Positions 1 through 8,811 of a DNA stretch of 64,000 nt are shown piece by piece; within the stretch, counting starts at the first letter, position 1; every line of letters begins with the position of its first letter. The notes under the pieces are model-generated. The model saw only the letters and a list, made by a program, of their open reading frames with translations. It was not told the DNA's origin and ran no database searches. The stretch spans positions 101,192 to 165,191 of the forward strand of contig NZ_JACHOP010000010.1 of assembly GCF_014199935.1 (NCBI RefSeq), read 5' to 3'. The position numbers and the translations under genes are program-made. Origin of the DNA: Methylorubrum rhodinum. Lineage in GTDB: Bacteria > Pseudomonadota > Alphaproteobacteria > Rhizobiales > Beijerinckiaceae.

Positions 1-920
1 GCCCGCTCCTTCGGATTGGCCTGAAGCGCGGCCGCGACCTCGGCGTCGCGGGCCGGATCGGGATCGCGCCGCACCGTGCCCTTGATCGGCCGGGTCTCGA
101 CCGCGCGGCCCTGCAACTTCAGGAAGCGCTCCGGCGAGGACGAGGCGACCGTGAGATCATCGAAGTCGAGATAGGCCCCGAAGGTCGCCGGGTTGGTGGC
201 GCGAAGCCGCCGGTAGAAGGCGAAGGGGTCGAAGCCGGGCGGCAGGTCGGCCACAAAACGCTGGGCGATGTTGGCCTGATAGATGTCGCCCGCGCGGATA
301 TAGTCCCGGACGGTTTCGACCGCTCTTTCATAGGCTTCCCGCGAAAGGTTCGTGCGCCACGCGAGCTTGATCGGGGTCCAGTCGGGCGGCGTTTCCGCCG
401 GACTCGCGAGGAGTGCGGCGAAGGCGTCGAGCCGGGCTTTTGCGCGCGCCTCCCGGGCCTCGGGGTCGGTCTCCGGGAAGCCGGTGGCGATCAGCAGGCC
501 GGTGCCGCTGGCGTGATCGATGGCGAGCAGCGTGTCGTAGAGGTTGAACGCGATGTCGTCGGTGAGCCCTGCCCGGCGGGCGGGCGGGACGACCCGCTCC
601 AGGCTCGCGCCGAGATCGTAGGCGAAGTAGCCGATCGCCGCGCCGGGAAAGGCCGGCAGGTCGGGCCGGGGCGCGAGCCGGTAGGGGGCGAGGCAGGCCC
701 GCAGGGCATCGAGCGGCGCGCCCGGCACCGGGCCCCCGTCGAGAGTCGCCTGCCCCTCGCGATACCGAAACCGCCCGAACGGGTCGGCGGCCAGCACCGA
801 GACGCGCCCAAGCGTGTCGTGCGGCATGGCGCTGTCGAGGAAGGCGAGCCCCGGCAGCCGGGCGAGGCGGGTGGCCGCCGCGACCGGGTCGAGGAAGGGA
901 ATCGCGCGGGTCCAGACCAT
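1..920 (-). CDS. pabB: Aminodeoxychorismate synthase component I, 3' end beyond the window
   Basis: About 306 codons of a chorismate-binding enzyme read leftward off the window edge. PabB converts chorismate plus glutamine-derived ammonia to 4-amino-4-deoxychorismate, the folate precursor. Family landmarks are visible: the segment RAGDIYQANIAQRF near residue 215, the SSPERFL element, and IKGTVRR near residue 280, the chorismate-binding lysine motif. The C-terminal catalytic third lies outside the window. The ATG at 920 was chosen because the protein aligns from its first residues; the frame stays open a little upstream. Anthranilate synthase TrpE is the alternative, but the short N-terminal domain and IKGTVRR favour PabB. 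Confidence 0.88.
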   Translation of the reverse strand, partial: MVWTRAIPFLDPVAAATRLARLPGLAFLDSAMPHDTLGRVSVLAADPFGRFRYREGQATLDGGPVPGAPLDALRACLAPYRLAPRPDLPAFPGAAIGYFAYDLGASLERVVPPARRAGLTDDIAFNLYDTLLAIDHASGTGLLIATGFPETDPEAREARAKARLDAFAALLASPAETPPDWTPIKLAWRTNLSREAYERAVETVRDYIRAGDIYQANIAQRFVADLPPGFDPFAFYRRLRATNPATFGAYLDFDDLTVASSSPERFLKLQGRAVETRPIKGTVRRDPDPARDAEVAAALQANPKER

Positions 921-1195
921 CGTCTTATAGGGTGTCGTGCGTCGGCGTCCGTCGCGGCAACGTCTCCGCCCACCCAAGGGCGTCCGGAACCGCGCCGTCA
1001 ATCACCTCGCACATCTTGGGCCCGCGGGAGGGGTATGCGGATGTTCCGCCCGCTCTTCATCGAACAGGTGAAGAATGGCTATCAAACCACTGACCCGATT
1101 CGTTTTTGCTAGGCAAGGCAGGTCGTCTCGGTGAGAGGCGCAGCGGCGTCCGGTCGCCGCGGCCGTGAGACAATCGCTTGTGCTCCGCCTAGAGC
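921..1195. other. Intergenic region between pabB and the RelB/YafQ locus
   Basis: No convincing gene was found. The stretch should hold the leftward pabB promoter and the rightward toxin-antitoxin promoter. No clear -35/-10 pair can be assigned by eye. Confidence 0.5.
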
Positions 1196-1214
1196 TGCAC
1201 GACATTGTCGTGCA
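1196..1214. promoter_or_regulatory. Palindromic operator of the RelB/YafQ locus
   Basis: TGCACGAC, a 3-nt spacer (ATT), then GTCGTGCA form a perfect 8-bp inverted repeat ending 12 nt before the antitoxin ATG. RelB/DinJ antitoxins bind palindromes over their own promoter through an N-terminal RHH fold, so this is the likely autoregulatory site. The pairing is seen directly; the binding is inferred. Confidence 0.65.
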
Positions 1215-1226
1215 AGCGAGGATTCA

Positions 1227-1490
1227 ATGCCGACCAAGCCTCTGGTCCAGACCCGGATCGATGCCGAGACCAAGGAAGAAGCCACCGCCGTCCTCAAGGC
1301 GATGGGACTGACCGTCTCCGACGCGGTGCGGATGATGCTCGTGCGCGTCGCGCGGGAGAAGGCGCTGCCGTTCGAGCCGCTGGTGCCCAACGAGACCACG
1401 GTCGCGGCCATGCGCGAGGCCCGCGCCGGCGACTTGCCGCGCTTCGGCGGCGTCGAGGCGCTGATGGCCGACCTCGATGCGGACGATTGA
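1227..1490 (+). CDS. Type II antitoxin, RelB/DinJ family
   Basis: 87-residue protein with the DinJ-type RHH N-terminus (a VQTRID strand, then EEATAVLKAMGLTVSDAVRMML). The C-terminal half is acidic, as in antitoxins that wrap a toxin. It neutralises the following YafQ-type RNase and probably represses the operon through the palindrome just upstream. It overlaps the toxin start by 14 nt, so the two are translationally coupled. The ATG at 1227 is preferred because the operator sits immediately before it and the family fold begins here. Confidence 0.88.
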   Translation: MPTKPLVQTRIDAETKEEATAVLKAMGLTVSDAVRMMLVRVAREKALPFEPLVPNETTVAAMREARAGDLPRFGGVEALMADLDADD

Positions 1491-1758
1491 GCGGACCACG
1501 CAGTTCAAGCGCGACTTCAAGCGGGAGAGGAAGGGGCGCCATCGCGCGACCCTCCCGGCCGACCTGACGGCGGTGATCTCCGACCTCGCGGCGGATCAGC
1601 CGCTCGCGCCGCGCCTGTGCGACCACGCGCTCACCGGCAGCTGGAATGATCACCGCGATTGCCACGTGAAGCCCGATCTCGTGCTGATCTACCGGTTGGT
1701 CGGCACGGAAACGCTTCAGCTTGTGCGCCTCGGCTCGCATGCCGAGCTGGGTTTTTAG
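1477..1758 (+). CDS. Type II toxin, YafQ-family mRNA interferase
   Basis: 93 residues, the same size as E. coli YafQ, a ribosome-dependent endoribonuclease of the RelE/ParE superfamily. The catalytic signature is intact: a histidine in DHALTGSW, DHRDCHVKPDLVLIY in the middle, and LVRLGSHAELGF at the C-terminus, holding the His, Asp, Arg, His and Phe positions used by YafQ. The start overlaps the antitoxin by 14 nt. No frameshift or missing active-site residue is visible, so the pair is probably functional. Confidence 0.88.
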   Translation: MRTIERTTQFKRDFKRERKGRHRATLPADLTAVISDLAADQPLAPRLCDHALTGSWNDHRDCHVKPDLVLIYRLVGTETLQLVRLGSHAELGF

Positions 1759-1878
1759 AAACAACGGCTCCGCTCGCAACCGCGCCCCAATGCGGCTATA
1801 TCGGCGACTTCACCGCCCTTCGCTTAAAGCGCACGCGGCCCTCTTCCGCAAAAGAGGCGCCGCTCACGACGAGCCGTC

Positions 1879-3237
1879 ATGACCGCCACCGCCTCTCCCT
1901 CGGACACCAAGAGTGCCGCCAAGAGCGCCGCCGCGCCGCGGATCTCGTTCGTGTCGCTGGGCTGCCCCAAGGCGCTCGTCGATTCCGAGCGCATCCTCAC
2001 GCATCTGCGCGCCGAGGGCTACGAGCTGTCGCGCCGCCACGACGGGGCGGACGTCGTCATCGTCAACACCTGCGGCTTCCTCGATTCGGCCAAGGCGGAA
2101 TCGTTGTCGGCGATCGGCGAGGCCATGGCGGAGAACGGCCGGGTGATCGTCACCGGCTGCATGGGCGCCCAGCCGGAAGAAATTCGCGAAAAATATCCGA
2201 ACCTTCTGGCCGTCACCGGCCCCCAGGCCTACGAATCGGTGGTGGCCGCCGTGCACGAGGCGGTGCCGCCGGCGCACGATCCGTTCCTCGACCTGATCCC
2301 GCCGCAGGGCGTCAAGCTGACGCCGCGCCACTACGCCTATCTGAAGATCTCGGAAGGCTGCAACAACCGCTGCAGCTTCTGCATCATCCCGAGCTTGCGC
2401 GGCGATCTCGTCAGCCGCCCGGCGGCGGACGTGCTGCGCGAAGCGGAAAAACTGGTGAAGGCGGGCGTGAAGGAGTTGCTCGTCGTCTCGCAGGACACCT
2501 CGGCCTACGGCCTCGACACCCGCTACGCGCCGAGCCGCTGGCAGGACCGCGAGGTGCGTGCCCGGTTCTATGATCTCGCCAAGGAACTCGGCGAACTCGG
2601 CGCCTGGGTGCGGCTGCACTACGTCTACCCCTATCCGCACGTGGACGAGGTCATCCCGCTGATGGCCGAGGGACGTGTGCTGCCGTATCTCGACATGCCG
2701 CTCCAGCACGCGAGCCCGTCGGTGCTCAAGCGGATGCGCCGGCCGGGCAACCAGGAAAAGCAGCTCGACCGCATCCGCCGCTGGCGCGAGATCTGCCCCG
2801 ATCTCGCGATCCGCTCGACCTTCATCGTCGGCTTCCCCGGCGAGACCGACGCGGAGTTCGAGGAACTCTTGGAGTGGATCAAGGAAGCGCGTCTGGAGCG
2901 GGTCGGCTGCTTCGCGTACGAGCCGGTCAAGGGCGCCACCGCCAACGATCTCGGCCTGCCCGTGCCGCCCGAGGTCAAGGCCGAGCGCAAGCGCCGGTTC
3001 ATGGCGGCCCAGGAGGTCGTGTCGCTGCGGCTGCAGCGGGCGAAGGTGGGCAAGCGCATCCCGGTCATCATCGACGAGGTCGGCCCGACGGTGGCGCGCG
3101 GGCGCTCGAAGTCGGACGCGCCGGAGATCGACGGCACCGTCCACGTCGCCTCGCGCCGCCCGGTGCGGCCGGGCGACATCGTCACCGTGAAGATCGAGCG
3201 GGCCGAGGCCCACGACCTGCACGGCCTCGCGGTGTGA
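1879..3237 (+). CDS. rimO: Ribosomal protein S12 methylthiotransferase (radical SAM)
   Basis: 452 residues; methylthiolates the conserved aspartate of ribosomal protein S12. Domain order is an N-terminal MTTase domain with the three auxiliary-cluster cysteines ([26 protein letters not shown]), a radical-SAM core with CNNRCSFC near residue 160, and a C-terminal TRAM domain ending [17 protein letters not shown] and the short C-terminus distinguish RimO from MiaB. The N-terminus carries about 20 extra Ala/Ser/Lys residues. It needs two [4Fe-4S] clusters and so depends on the Fe-S machinery encoded near 33-42 kb. Confidence 0.96.
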   Translation: MTATASPSDTKSAAKSAAAPRISFVSLGCPKALVDSERILTHLRAEGYELSRRHDGADVVIVNTCGFLDSAKAESLSAIGEAMAENGRVIVTGCMGAQPEEIREKYPNLLAVTGPQAYESVVAAVHEAVPPAHDPFLDLIPPQGVKLTPRHYAYLKISEGCNNRCSFCIIPSLRGDLVSRPAADVLREAEKLVKAGVKELLVVSQDTSAYGLDTRYAPSRWQDREVRARFYDLAKELGELGAWVRLHYVYPYPHVDEVIPLMAEGRVLPYLDMPLQHASPSVLKRMRRPGNQEKQLDRIRRWREICPDLAIRSTFIVGFPGETDAEFEELLEWIKEARLERVGCFAYEPVKGATANDLGLPVPPEVKAERKRRFMAAQEVVSLRLQRAKVGKRIPVIIDEVGPTVARGRSKSDAPEIDGTVHVASRRPVRPGDIVTVKIERAEAHDLHGLAV

Positions 3238-3296
3238 GCCGAACCGCCCCGCCCGCCGAGGCGTTGCCCCGCCGACAGCAACCGGAAGGTTTGACC

Positions 3297-3482
3297 ATGG
3301 CGGACGAGCAGCGCGACCGGAGCGACGAGGCCGCACTCTCGCCCAAGGATCCGGTGACGGGTCGGGTGAAGGCGCAAGACGGCCCGATGGAGCGCGCCGG
3401 CACGGAGGCCGAGGAAGCCGCCCACGGCAACACCCCGTCCGGCGCGACGCGCGAATCCCCCAAGCCGGAGCGCTCCGCCTGA
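3297..3482 (+). CDS. Small acidic protein of unknown function
   Basis: 61 residues, highly charged, rich in Glu, Asp, Lys and Pro, with no membrane segment and no recognised domain. A GGAAGG Shine-Dalgarno sequence sits at normal distance before the ATG. It lies 59 nt after rimO and 10 nt before the DoxX-like gene, so it may share a transcript with both. Probably intrinsically disordered. Confidence 0.6.
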   Translation: MADEQRDRSDEAALSPKDPVTGRVKAQDGPMERAGTEAEEAAHGNTPSGATRESPKPERSA

Positions 3483-3492
3483 GCCCCGCCTC

Positions 3493-3903
3493 GTGACCGA
3501 CGACCGCCGTGGGCTGCGGCTCGGCCTGATCGGCCTCTACGGCTTCATCGGCGTGGTGCACCTCGCTGCCACCGACAAATTCCTGCCGATCATGCCGACC
3601 TTCGTGCCGCAGCCGCGCCTCGTCGTGATCGCCACGGGCCTGTGCGAGATTGCGGCGGCCCTCGCGCTGACGACGCCGTGGCCGGGCCTGCGCCGGGCGG
3701 CGGGGATCGGGCTCGCGCTCTACGCGGTCTGCGTGTTCCCGGCCAACATCAAGCATGCGGTCGAGGGCATCTCCCTGCCGCCGATCCCGGACACGTGGTG
3801 GTACCACGGCCCACGCCTCGCCCTGCAGCCGGTCATGGTGTGGTGGGCGCTCTACGCCACGAAGGCGATCGACTGGCCGTTCCGGGATCGGCGGATCCCC
3901 TGA
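3493..3903 (+). CDS. DoxX-like small integral membrane protein
   Basis: 136 residues starting at GTG, with about four hydrophobic helices: LIGLYGFIGVVHL near the N-terminus, then VVIATGLCEIAAALALTT, IGLALYAVCVFPANIKHA and a C-terminal LQPVMVWWALYATKAI. The pattern CEIAAALAL...FPANIKHA is typical of DoxX-related proteins of unknown substrate, sometimes linked to redox stress. It follows the small acidic gene by 10 nt. Confidence 0.72.
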   Translation: MTDDRRGLRLGLIGLYGFIGVVHLAATDKFLPIMPTFVPQPRLVVIATGLCEIAAALALTTPWPGLRRAAGIGLALYAVCVFPANIKHAVEGISLPPIPDTWWYHGPRLALQPVMVWWALYATKAIDWPFRDRRIP

Positions 3904-4164
3904 TCCCGTGATCCGAACGTCCCTTGATCCAGGGATCCGGGCATCCCCGGATCCCGGCCGGCCGCATCATGAATTCCTGATGATGATCGTCGGCACCGCA
4001 CAGTCCTTCCGGGCTTTCGGCCGGTGCCGCTCGGCCGCGCCACGCCGCCGAGCGGCATCTTTCCAAATATGCGCAAGTCTTTTCTTGAGGAAAACCCGGC
4101 CTGGAGCGGTCGGGCGGCGCCAGAGCGGTGGCCGCGCGGATGCGAGGCCGTCTAGCCTCGCCTC
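3904..4164. other. Intergenic region rich in GGATC/GATCC motifs
   Basis: Directly after the DoxX stop, about 60 nt carry roughly eight GATCC or GGATC motifs in both orientations, so several overlapping hairpins are possible; they may terminate the rimO transcript. CATCA-gaattc-TGATG type dyad symmetry follows at 3965-3985. No gene was seen in the rest. Confidence 0.4.
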
Positions 4165-4311
4165 ATGCCGAAGCGTCGCGATCCGAGCCGGACCAGCAAG
4201 CCGCGCGGCGGGGCGGACGAGCCGCCTCGCCCGGAGCAATCGGCCGTCGAGCGCGCCCTGGAACGCGTGCTGGAGCGCCTGAAGCCGAAGCCGCCCCGCA
4301 AGGGCACCTGA
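4165..4311 (+). CDS. Small basic protein of unknown function
   Basis: 48 residues, rich in Arg, Pro and Lys, with an amphipathic stretch (SAVERALERVLERLKPK) that could form a helix. No family is recognised. It ends 1 nt before a family D repeat. Third-position GC bias supports coding, but such a short high-GC frame can arise by chance. Confidence 0.4.
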   Translation: MPKRRDPSRTSKPRGGADEPPRPEQSAVERALERVLERLKPKPPRKGT

Positions 4312-4312
4312 A

Positions 4313-4431
4313 TCCGGGTTTCGAAAGGGATCATCCCTTTCGCGGGTTCAGGGCAGAGCCCTGATCTTGGAGGGAAACCGGGGCTCTACCCCGGTGCCCG
4401 GCCAAAGGGATGATCCCTTTGGGAACCCGGA
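4313..4431. repeat. Repeat family D, copy 1 (four-hairpin element)
   Basis: The ends TCCGGGTTTC and GAACCCGGA are inverted. Inside are four small hairpins in order: AAAGGGATcATCCCTTT, CAGGGCaGAGCCCTG, ACCGGGGCTCtACCCCGGT and AAAGGGATgATCCCTTT. A second copy lies at 11499-11617. Both sit between convergent genes and end 1-2 nt from the stop codon of the leftward gene, here hspQ. The element can act as a two-way terminator or mRNA end. Confidence 0.8.
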
Positions 4432-4432
4432 C

Positions 4433-4774
4433 TTAATTCGCGTGGCCCAGGCGCATGCGGTAGCCGCCGTCGGGGTCGCGCTCGAACACCTCGGGAATGC
4501 CGGCGTGGCGCAGGGCCTCGCCGGAGGTGTCGGGCACGAGGTTCTGCTCGGAGACGTAGGCGACGTACTCGCTGTCGGCGTTCTCGGCGAGCAGGTGGTA
4601 GAACGGCTGGTCCTTGCGCGGCCGAACCTCTTCCGGAATCGCCAGCCACCATTCCTCGGTGTTGGAAAATTCCGGATCGACGTCGAACACCACGCCCCGG
4701 AACGGGTAGATCCGGTGCCGGACCACCGCACCGAGGCCGAATTTCGCGGTTCTCATGCTGGTCTGCTGATTCAT
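4433..4774 (-). CDS. hspQ: Heat shock protein HspQ (YccV-like)
   Basis: 113 residues. HspQ is a YccV/hemimethylated-DNA-binding fold protein that, in enterobacteria, acts as a specificity factor and substrate of Lon. The family core is clear: KFGLGAVVRHR, RGVVFDVDPEFS, then QPFYHLLAE and YVSEQNL. The ATG at 4774 is preferred over an in-frame TTG nine bases upstream; an internal Met seven codons in is also possible and would match the shorter E. coli protein. The stop lies 1 nt from repeat D, which probably terminates the transcript. Confidence 0.87.
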   Translation of the reverse strand: MNQQTSMRTAKFGLGAVVRHRIYPFRGVVFDVDPEFSNTEEWWLAIPEEVRPRKDQPFYHLLAENADSEYVAYVSEQNLVPDTSGEALRHAGIPEVFERDPDGGYRMRLGHAN

Positions 4775-4835
4775 GATCGACAAGATAGGCCTCGCGCCCG
4801 CTCCCTGCCAATGCGAGGCCCACCCTCCGCGACGA

Positions 4836-5885
4836 TCAGGGCAGATTGTAGACCTTGGCGAGGTCCGGGTCCTTGTCGGCCACGAGCCGGGCGAGGTCGA
4901 CGATGACCTTGGCCTGCTTCCACGTGGCGTCGTCCTGCATCTTGCCGTCGATCATCACGGCGCCGGTGCCGTCGGGCATCGCCGCGACGATGCGGGAGGC
5001 GAAGTTCACCTCGTCCGGATCGGGGGCGAACACGGTCTTGGCGAGCGCGACCTGGCTCGGATGCAGCGTCCAGGCGCCGGCGCAGCCCATCAGGAAGGCG
5101 TTGCGGAACTGGACCTCGCAGGCGGCCGAATCGGAGAAGTCACCGAACGGGCCGTAGAACGCCTTGATGCCGTTGGCCATGCAGGCATCGACCATCTTCG
5201 CGATGGTGTAGTGCCACAGATCCTGCTGGGCGGAGGAGCGCTCGGCGTCGCCCTTCGGGTCGGACAGAACCTTGTAGTCCGGGTGGCCGCCGCCGACGCG
5301 GGTGGTCTTCATCCCGCGGGACGCCGCGAGATCGGCCGGCCCCAGGCTCATGCCGTGCATGCGGGGGCTTGCGCTGGCGATGGCATCGACGTTGGCCACG
5401 CCCTCCGCCGTCTCGAGGATGGCGTGGACGAGGATCGGCTTCTTGACGTTATGACGCGCCTCGAGCTGGGCGAGCAGCTGGTCGATGTAGTGGATGTCCC
5501 ACGGGCCCTCGACCTTGGGCACCATCACGACGTCGAGCCGGTCGCCGACTTCGGCCACCAGGGTGAACAGGTCGTCGAGGATCCAGGGCGAGTTCAGCGC
5601 ATTGATGCGCGTCCACAGGCCGGTGCCGGAGGCGGCGAAATCGGTGGCCTTGGCCATCGCGACGAAGCCGTTGCGGGCTGCCTCCTTCTGGTCGGCGGGG
5701 ACCGCGTCCTCCAGGTTGCCGAGCACCACGTCGACCGTCTTGGCGAGTTCCGGCACGCGGGCGCGGACCTTCTCGTTGTGGGGCGGCACGAAGTGGATCA
5801 TCCGCTCGAGCTTGATCGGCAGTTCGCGGAACGGCTCGGGCGCGCCGGCGGCGAGCGGCTGGAAGAAGCGGCGGGGCAGTTTCAT
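4836..5885 (-). CDS. HpcH/HpaI-family CoA-ester lyase, malyl/beta-methylmalyl-CoA lyase-like
   Basis: 349 residues of the citrate-lyase-beta/malyl-CoA-lyase TIM-barrel family. Landmarks include the metal-site loop [26 protein letters not shown], the glutamate strand [28 protein letters not shown] and a C-terminal [18 protein letters not shown]. The family cleaves malyl-CoA to glyoxylate and acetyl-CoA, or beta-methylmalyl-CoA to glyoxylate and propionyl-CoA, or hydrolyses (3S)-malyl-CoA. It stands alone, away from serine-cycle genes, and differs from the usual N-terminus, so it is likely a paralogue (an 'mclA2'-type gene) rather than the main serine-cycle enzyme. The exact substrate is not certain. 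Confidence 0.82.
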   Translation of the reverse strand: MKLPRRFFQPLAAGAPEPFRELPIKLERMIHFVPPHNEKVRARVPELAKTVDVVLGNLEDAVPADQKEAARNGFVAMAKATDFAASGTGLWTRINALNSPWILDDLFTLVAEVGDRLDVVMVPKVEGPWDIHYIDQLLAQLEARHNVKKPILVHAILETAEGVANVDAIASASPRMHGMSLGPADLAASRGMKTTRVGGGHPDYKVLSDPKGDAERSSAQQDLWHYTIAKMVDACMANGIKAFYGPFGDFSDSAACEVQFRNAFLMGCAGAWTLHPSQVALAKTVFAPDPDEVNFASRIVAAMPDGTGAVMIDGKMQDDATWKQAKVIVDLARLVADKDPDLAKVYNLP

Positions 5886-6342
5886 CGGATGTCCAGGCTC
5901 CGGTTTCGGCGTCTGGCCAACCGGTTAGAGCACCCCGGCCCCCGTCGTAAAGCCGGGCTTTCGGGCAAGGGCGGCGACCCGCCGCACGCTCGGACCCGGC
6001 ATGGATAGAACATCCGCGGACAACCCTTGCGCCGGATGCATTCGAGCATTGCACGAAACCGCATTCGGGAAGATCATCCGCGGGCGAGCTCAAGATTCGG
6101 CCAAGGATTCGGGTGTGCCCGCGCACCGCGTCCGGGTCCGGTTCGCCCCAGATTGGCGTCAGTTGCTTGCCCGGCGAAGCATGACGGCCTGGAACGCTCC
6201 GGGCCGGGCCGTGTTTTCCGGCCGAGGCGGGCGTGTGGATTCACGAAACTCCTGCCGGTCCATGGCGGCCGGTGGGGGACATCCGGTGATCGGATGTATC
6301 GAGGGTCCACGCAGATCGAACACCGTCAAGGGACGTGCGTCG
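5886..6342. other. Intergenic region between the CoA lyase and patatin genes
   Basis: 457 nt between divergent genes with no convincing coding frame. It presumably holds both promoters and a long leader for the patatin gene; no clear promoter hexamers or dyads were identified. Confidence 0.45.
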
Positions 6343-7641
6343 ATGCCGGAACGGATCACGATTTCGAAAGGGCAGGGGCTGCCGGCCGCCGGGCGGATGC
6401 GCCGGGGGCTCGTGCTCACCTTGCTCGGCACCGCCATGGCGCTCGGTTCGCCCGCCTTCGCGGCCGAGCGGCCGGCGGCCAAGAAGATGCAAGCGGAGAA
6501 GGTGCAGGCCGACAGGCCCGCCGAGAAGCTGCCCGAGGAGCGGGCGGACTACACCGCGGCCCAAGCCGCGAACGCCCGGCCCGAGGGGCTGCCGGCGTCC
6601 GTCCGCATCGCGGGCGACGACGCGAGCGCCTTCAAGGCGCTGATCGACGGGGCCGACAAGGCCTCCGATCCCTGGCTGGTGCTGTCGGGGGGCGGGGAGA
6701 ACGGTGCCTTCGCCGCGGGCCTGCTGGCGGGCTGGAGCGAGCGCGGCGACCGGCCGTCCTTCGGTGTGATCACCGGCGTCTCGACCGGCGCGCTGATCGC
6801 CCCCTTCGCCTTCGTCGGGCCCCAGGCCGACGGGGCCTTGAAGCAGAACTACACCGAGATCTCCGCCGCCGACGTGTTCGAGTTCGGCGGCACGCGGGAT
6901 TCGCTCACCGACACGTGGCCGCTGAAAGAACGGATCGAGCGCGCGGTGACGCCCGCGCTGCTCAAGGCGGTGGCGGCCGAGCACGCCAGGGGCCGGCGCC
7001 TCTTCATCGCCACGACCCAGGTCGACAGCGAGCGGCCGACCCTGTGGGACATGGGCGCGATCGCGACGCTGAACGCCGGCGGCGACGCCCGCGCCCTCAA
7101 GCTGTTCCGCGAGATCGTGCTGGCCTCGACCGCCGTGCCCGGCGTGTTTCCGCCGGTGCTGATCCCGGCGAGCAGCGGGGGCAGGAGCTTCGAGGAGATG
7201 CACGACGACGGCGGCGCCATGGGCCCGTTCTTCCTCGCCCCCGCCGCGGCGGTGGCGGGCGAGACGCGCCTGATCCTGCCGGCCTCGCGGATCTACCTCG
7301 TGGTCAACAACCGGCTGGAGCCGGACTTCCAGATGGCGGGCCGCTCGGTGCTGTCGGTGCTCGGCCGTACCATGTCGGCGGCGATCAAGGCGCAGACCCG
7401 GGCGGCACTCGCGCTGACCCGCTCCTACGCCCAGCGCACCGGCCTCGACCTGCAGGTGGCGCTGATCGACCAGCGCTTCACCCGGACCTCGGAGCGCCCG
7501 TTCGACCGGCCCTACATGCAGGCCCTGTTCGCCCACGGCCAAGCGCTCGGCCGCGACGGCACCGCCTTCGCGGAGACCGCCCCCCACGACGGGGGGCATG
7601 CGGACGTGTCGGGCTCGGTGGGGACCGTCGCCGGGCGGTGA
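6343..7641 (+). CDS. Exported patatin-like phospholipase
   Basis: 432 residues. A signal peptide is visible (RRGLVLTLLGTAMALGSPAFA, cleavage after Ala-Phe-Ala), followed by a Lys/Glu/Ala-rich linker. The patatin core has the oxyanion loop SGGGENGAFAAG near residue 115, the nucleophile elbow GVSTG (Ser of GxSxG) and the dyad aspartate in HDDGGAMGP. It should hydrolyse acyl ester bonds of lipids in the periplasm or outside the cell. An ATG 18 codons downstream, just before the hydrophobic stretch, is an alternative start. It has no partner gene. Confidence 0.85.
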   Translation: MPERITISKGQGLPAAGRMRRGLVLTLLGTAMALGSPAFAAERPAAKKMQAEKVQADRPAEKLPEERADYTAAQAANARPEGLPASVRIAGDDASAFKALIDGADKASDPWLVLSGGGENGAFAAGLLAGWSERGDRPSFGVITGVSTGALIAPFAFVGPQADGALKQNYTEISAADVFEFGGTRDSLTDTWPLKERIERAVTPALLKAVAAEHARGRRLFIATTQVDSERPTLWDMGAIATLNAGGDARALKLFREIVLASTAVPGVFPPVLIPASSGGRSFEEMHDDGGAMGPFFLAPAAAVAGETRLILPASRIYLVVNNRLEPDFQMAGRSVLSVLGRTMSAAIKAQTRAALALTRSYAQRTGLDLQVALIDQRFTRTSERPFDRPYMQALFAHGQALGRDGTAFAETAPHDGGHADVSGSVGTVAGR

Positions 7642-7783
7642 CGGGGGAGGGGTCGCGTCGATACGCGATCCGTTGTCGCCCCTCGCGACGGTAGCATCCG
7701 GCGGCCATCGCCGGACGCGCGAACGACACGCGGAGGCTGCGCACCGGTCAAGCACCCGTGTGCAGCTTTTTCGTTTGTGCCCC

Positions 7784-8329
7784 TCACCCCTCCTCCGCCT
7801 CGGCCGGGGCGTAGACGGCGTCGCCCAGGCGGCGGAGCGGGCCGCCGGGGGCGGAGCGCTTCCACAGCCGCGTGTTGAGGGCCGCCACCGGATCGGCGCC
7901 CGGTAGGGCGAAGCCCTGGTCGGACAGCCGCGCCCAGATCTCGCCGGCATGGAGCGGCCGGCCGGCCTCCTCCAGCGCGGCGAGCGCCGCCTCGATCAGG
8001 GCCCGGCCGTAGCGGCGCGCCTGCACTGTCTCCGACAGGCCGCCGGCCTCGGCCTCCGTCCGTGGGGGGGACGGGGGCGGGGAGGGCGGTACTGGCGCCC
8101 ACGGTGCGGGCGGGACAGCGGGGGAGGCGGCTCGGGACGGCTCCGCGGCGGGACGGCGTGGGGCGGGCGCATCCTCCGGCTCCTCGGACGCCGCGTCGGC
8201 CCCCTGCCCCGCGAGGCGGCGGCCGAGTTCGAGATAGAGGACGAGGTCGGCGATCTCCCGCTCGATGACGTCGCGGCGGCGGCGCAGCTCCGCCAGCCTC
8301 GCCTCGGCCTGCGCTTCCGACAGCCCCAT
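7784..8329 (-). CDS. Unknown protein: coiled-coil N-terminus, Pro/Ala linker, winged-helix-like C-terminus
   Basis: 181 residues. Residues 1-40 form a charged helix (AQAEARLAELRRRRDVIEREIADLV). A low-complexity Pro/Ser/Ala linker follows to about residue 95. The C-terminal 75 residues (RRYGRALIEAALAALEEAGRPLHAGEIW, then AALNTRLWKR) resemble a HARE-HTH/winged-helix domain found in DNA-associated proteins. That assignment rests on pattern only. It lies between the patatin gene and the repA module, both of which it faces. Confidence 0.6.
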   Translation of the reverse strand: MGLSEAQAEARLAELRRRRDVIEREIADLVLYLELGRRLAGQGADAASEEPEDAPAPRRPAAEPSRAASPAVPPAPWAPVPPSPPPSPPRTEAEAGGLSETVQARRYGRALIEAALAALEEAGRPLHAGEIWARLSDQGFALPGADPVAALNTRLWKRSAPGGPLRRLGDAVYAPAEAEEG

Positions 8330-8534
8330 GTTCCGAACGCTCCGACGGGCCCCTACACGGAATGGGGCGAGGATTGGAAGATAGCGCGGATTGGGATGGA
8401 TTGGAATAAAGGCTCGCGGGCTTCGCGCTATTCATCACAGTTGGAATTTTTGGAGTTCCAGGTATTCCATATTCCGTATGCACTGCGCCTCGCGCGAGCC
8501 TGCATCTGCCTGCCGTCCTGACTTCCGCTTCGAT

Positions 8535-8666
8535 CCGTCATCGCGAGGCGAAGCCGAAGCGATCCTGGGCGCGACCTGTTCGGATACGGCGTGACCGCGC
8601 CGAAGCGGTCGTCGGCGCGGCTTTTCCGGCGCGCTGGATTGCCTCGGCTCCGCCTTGCAATGACGG
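8535..8666. repeat. Repeat family A, copy 1
   Basis: Starts CCGTCATCGCGAGGCG and ends GCAATGACGG, with inverted inner arms (AGCCGAAGCGAT.. and ..GATTGCCTCGGCT). Copies 2 and 3 lie at 40638-40783 and 50111-50255. It occupies part of the 482-nt gap between the winged-helix gene and repA. The remaining gap is AT-richer, holds repeated ATTCCGTATG motifs and shows no gene. Confidence 0.85.
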
Positions 8667-8779
8667 GAATGTTTCGATGGAACGAGGCTAGCGCCGCTGA
8701 GGCGGCCAAAATGGAATATTCCGTATGGCGCTATTCCACGGTGGAGTTACCTAGGGAATTTCTACCTCAGAATACCTCA

Positions 8780-8806
8780 TGTTCCGTTCCGCAAAGGAAG
8801 GGAACA
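8780..8806 (-). terminator. Hairpin downstream of repA
   Basis: TGTTCCnTTCC pairs with GGAAnGGAACA around a 5-nt loop, broken by one mismatch, and starts 6 nt after the repA stop on the minus strand. No U-tract follows, so it may stabilise the 3' end rather than terminate alone. Confidence 0.45.
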
Positions 8807-8811
8807 TTCGC

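Noticed and set aside
3904..3990. GATCC-rich stretch as a methylation or replication-control cluster
   Set aside because: The motifs are short and GC-biased; they make overlapping hairpins more plausible as a terminator, and no associated gene supports another role.
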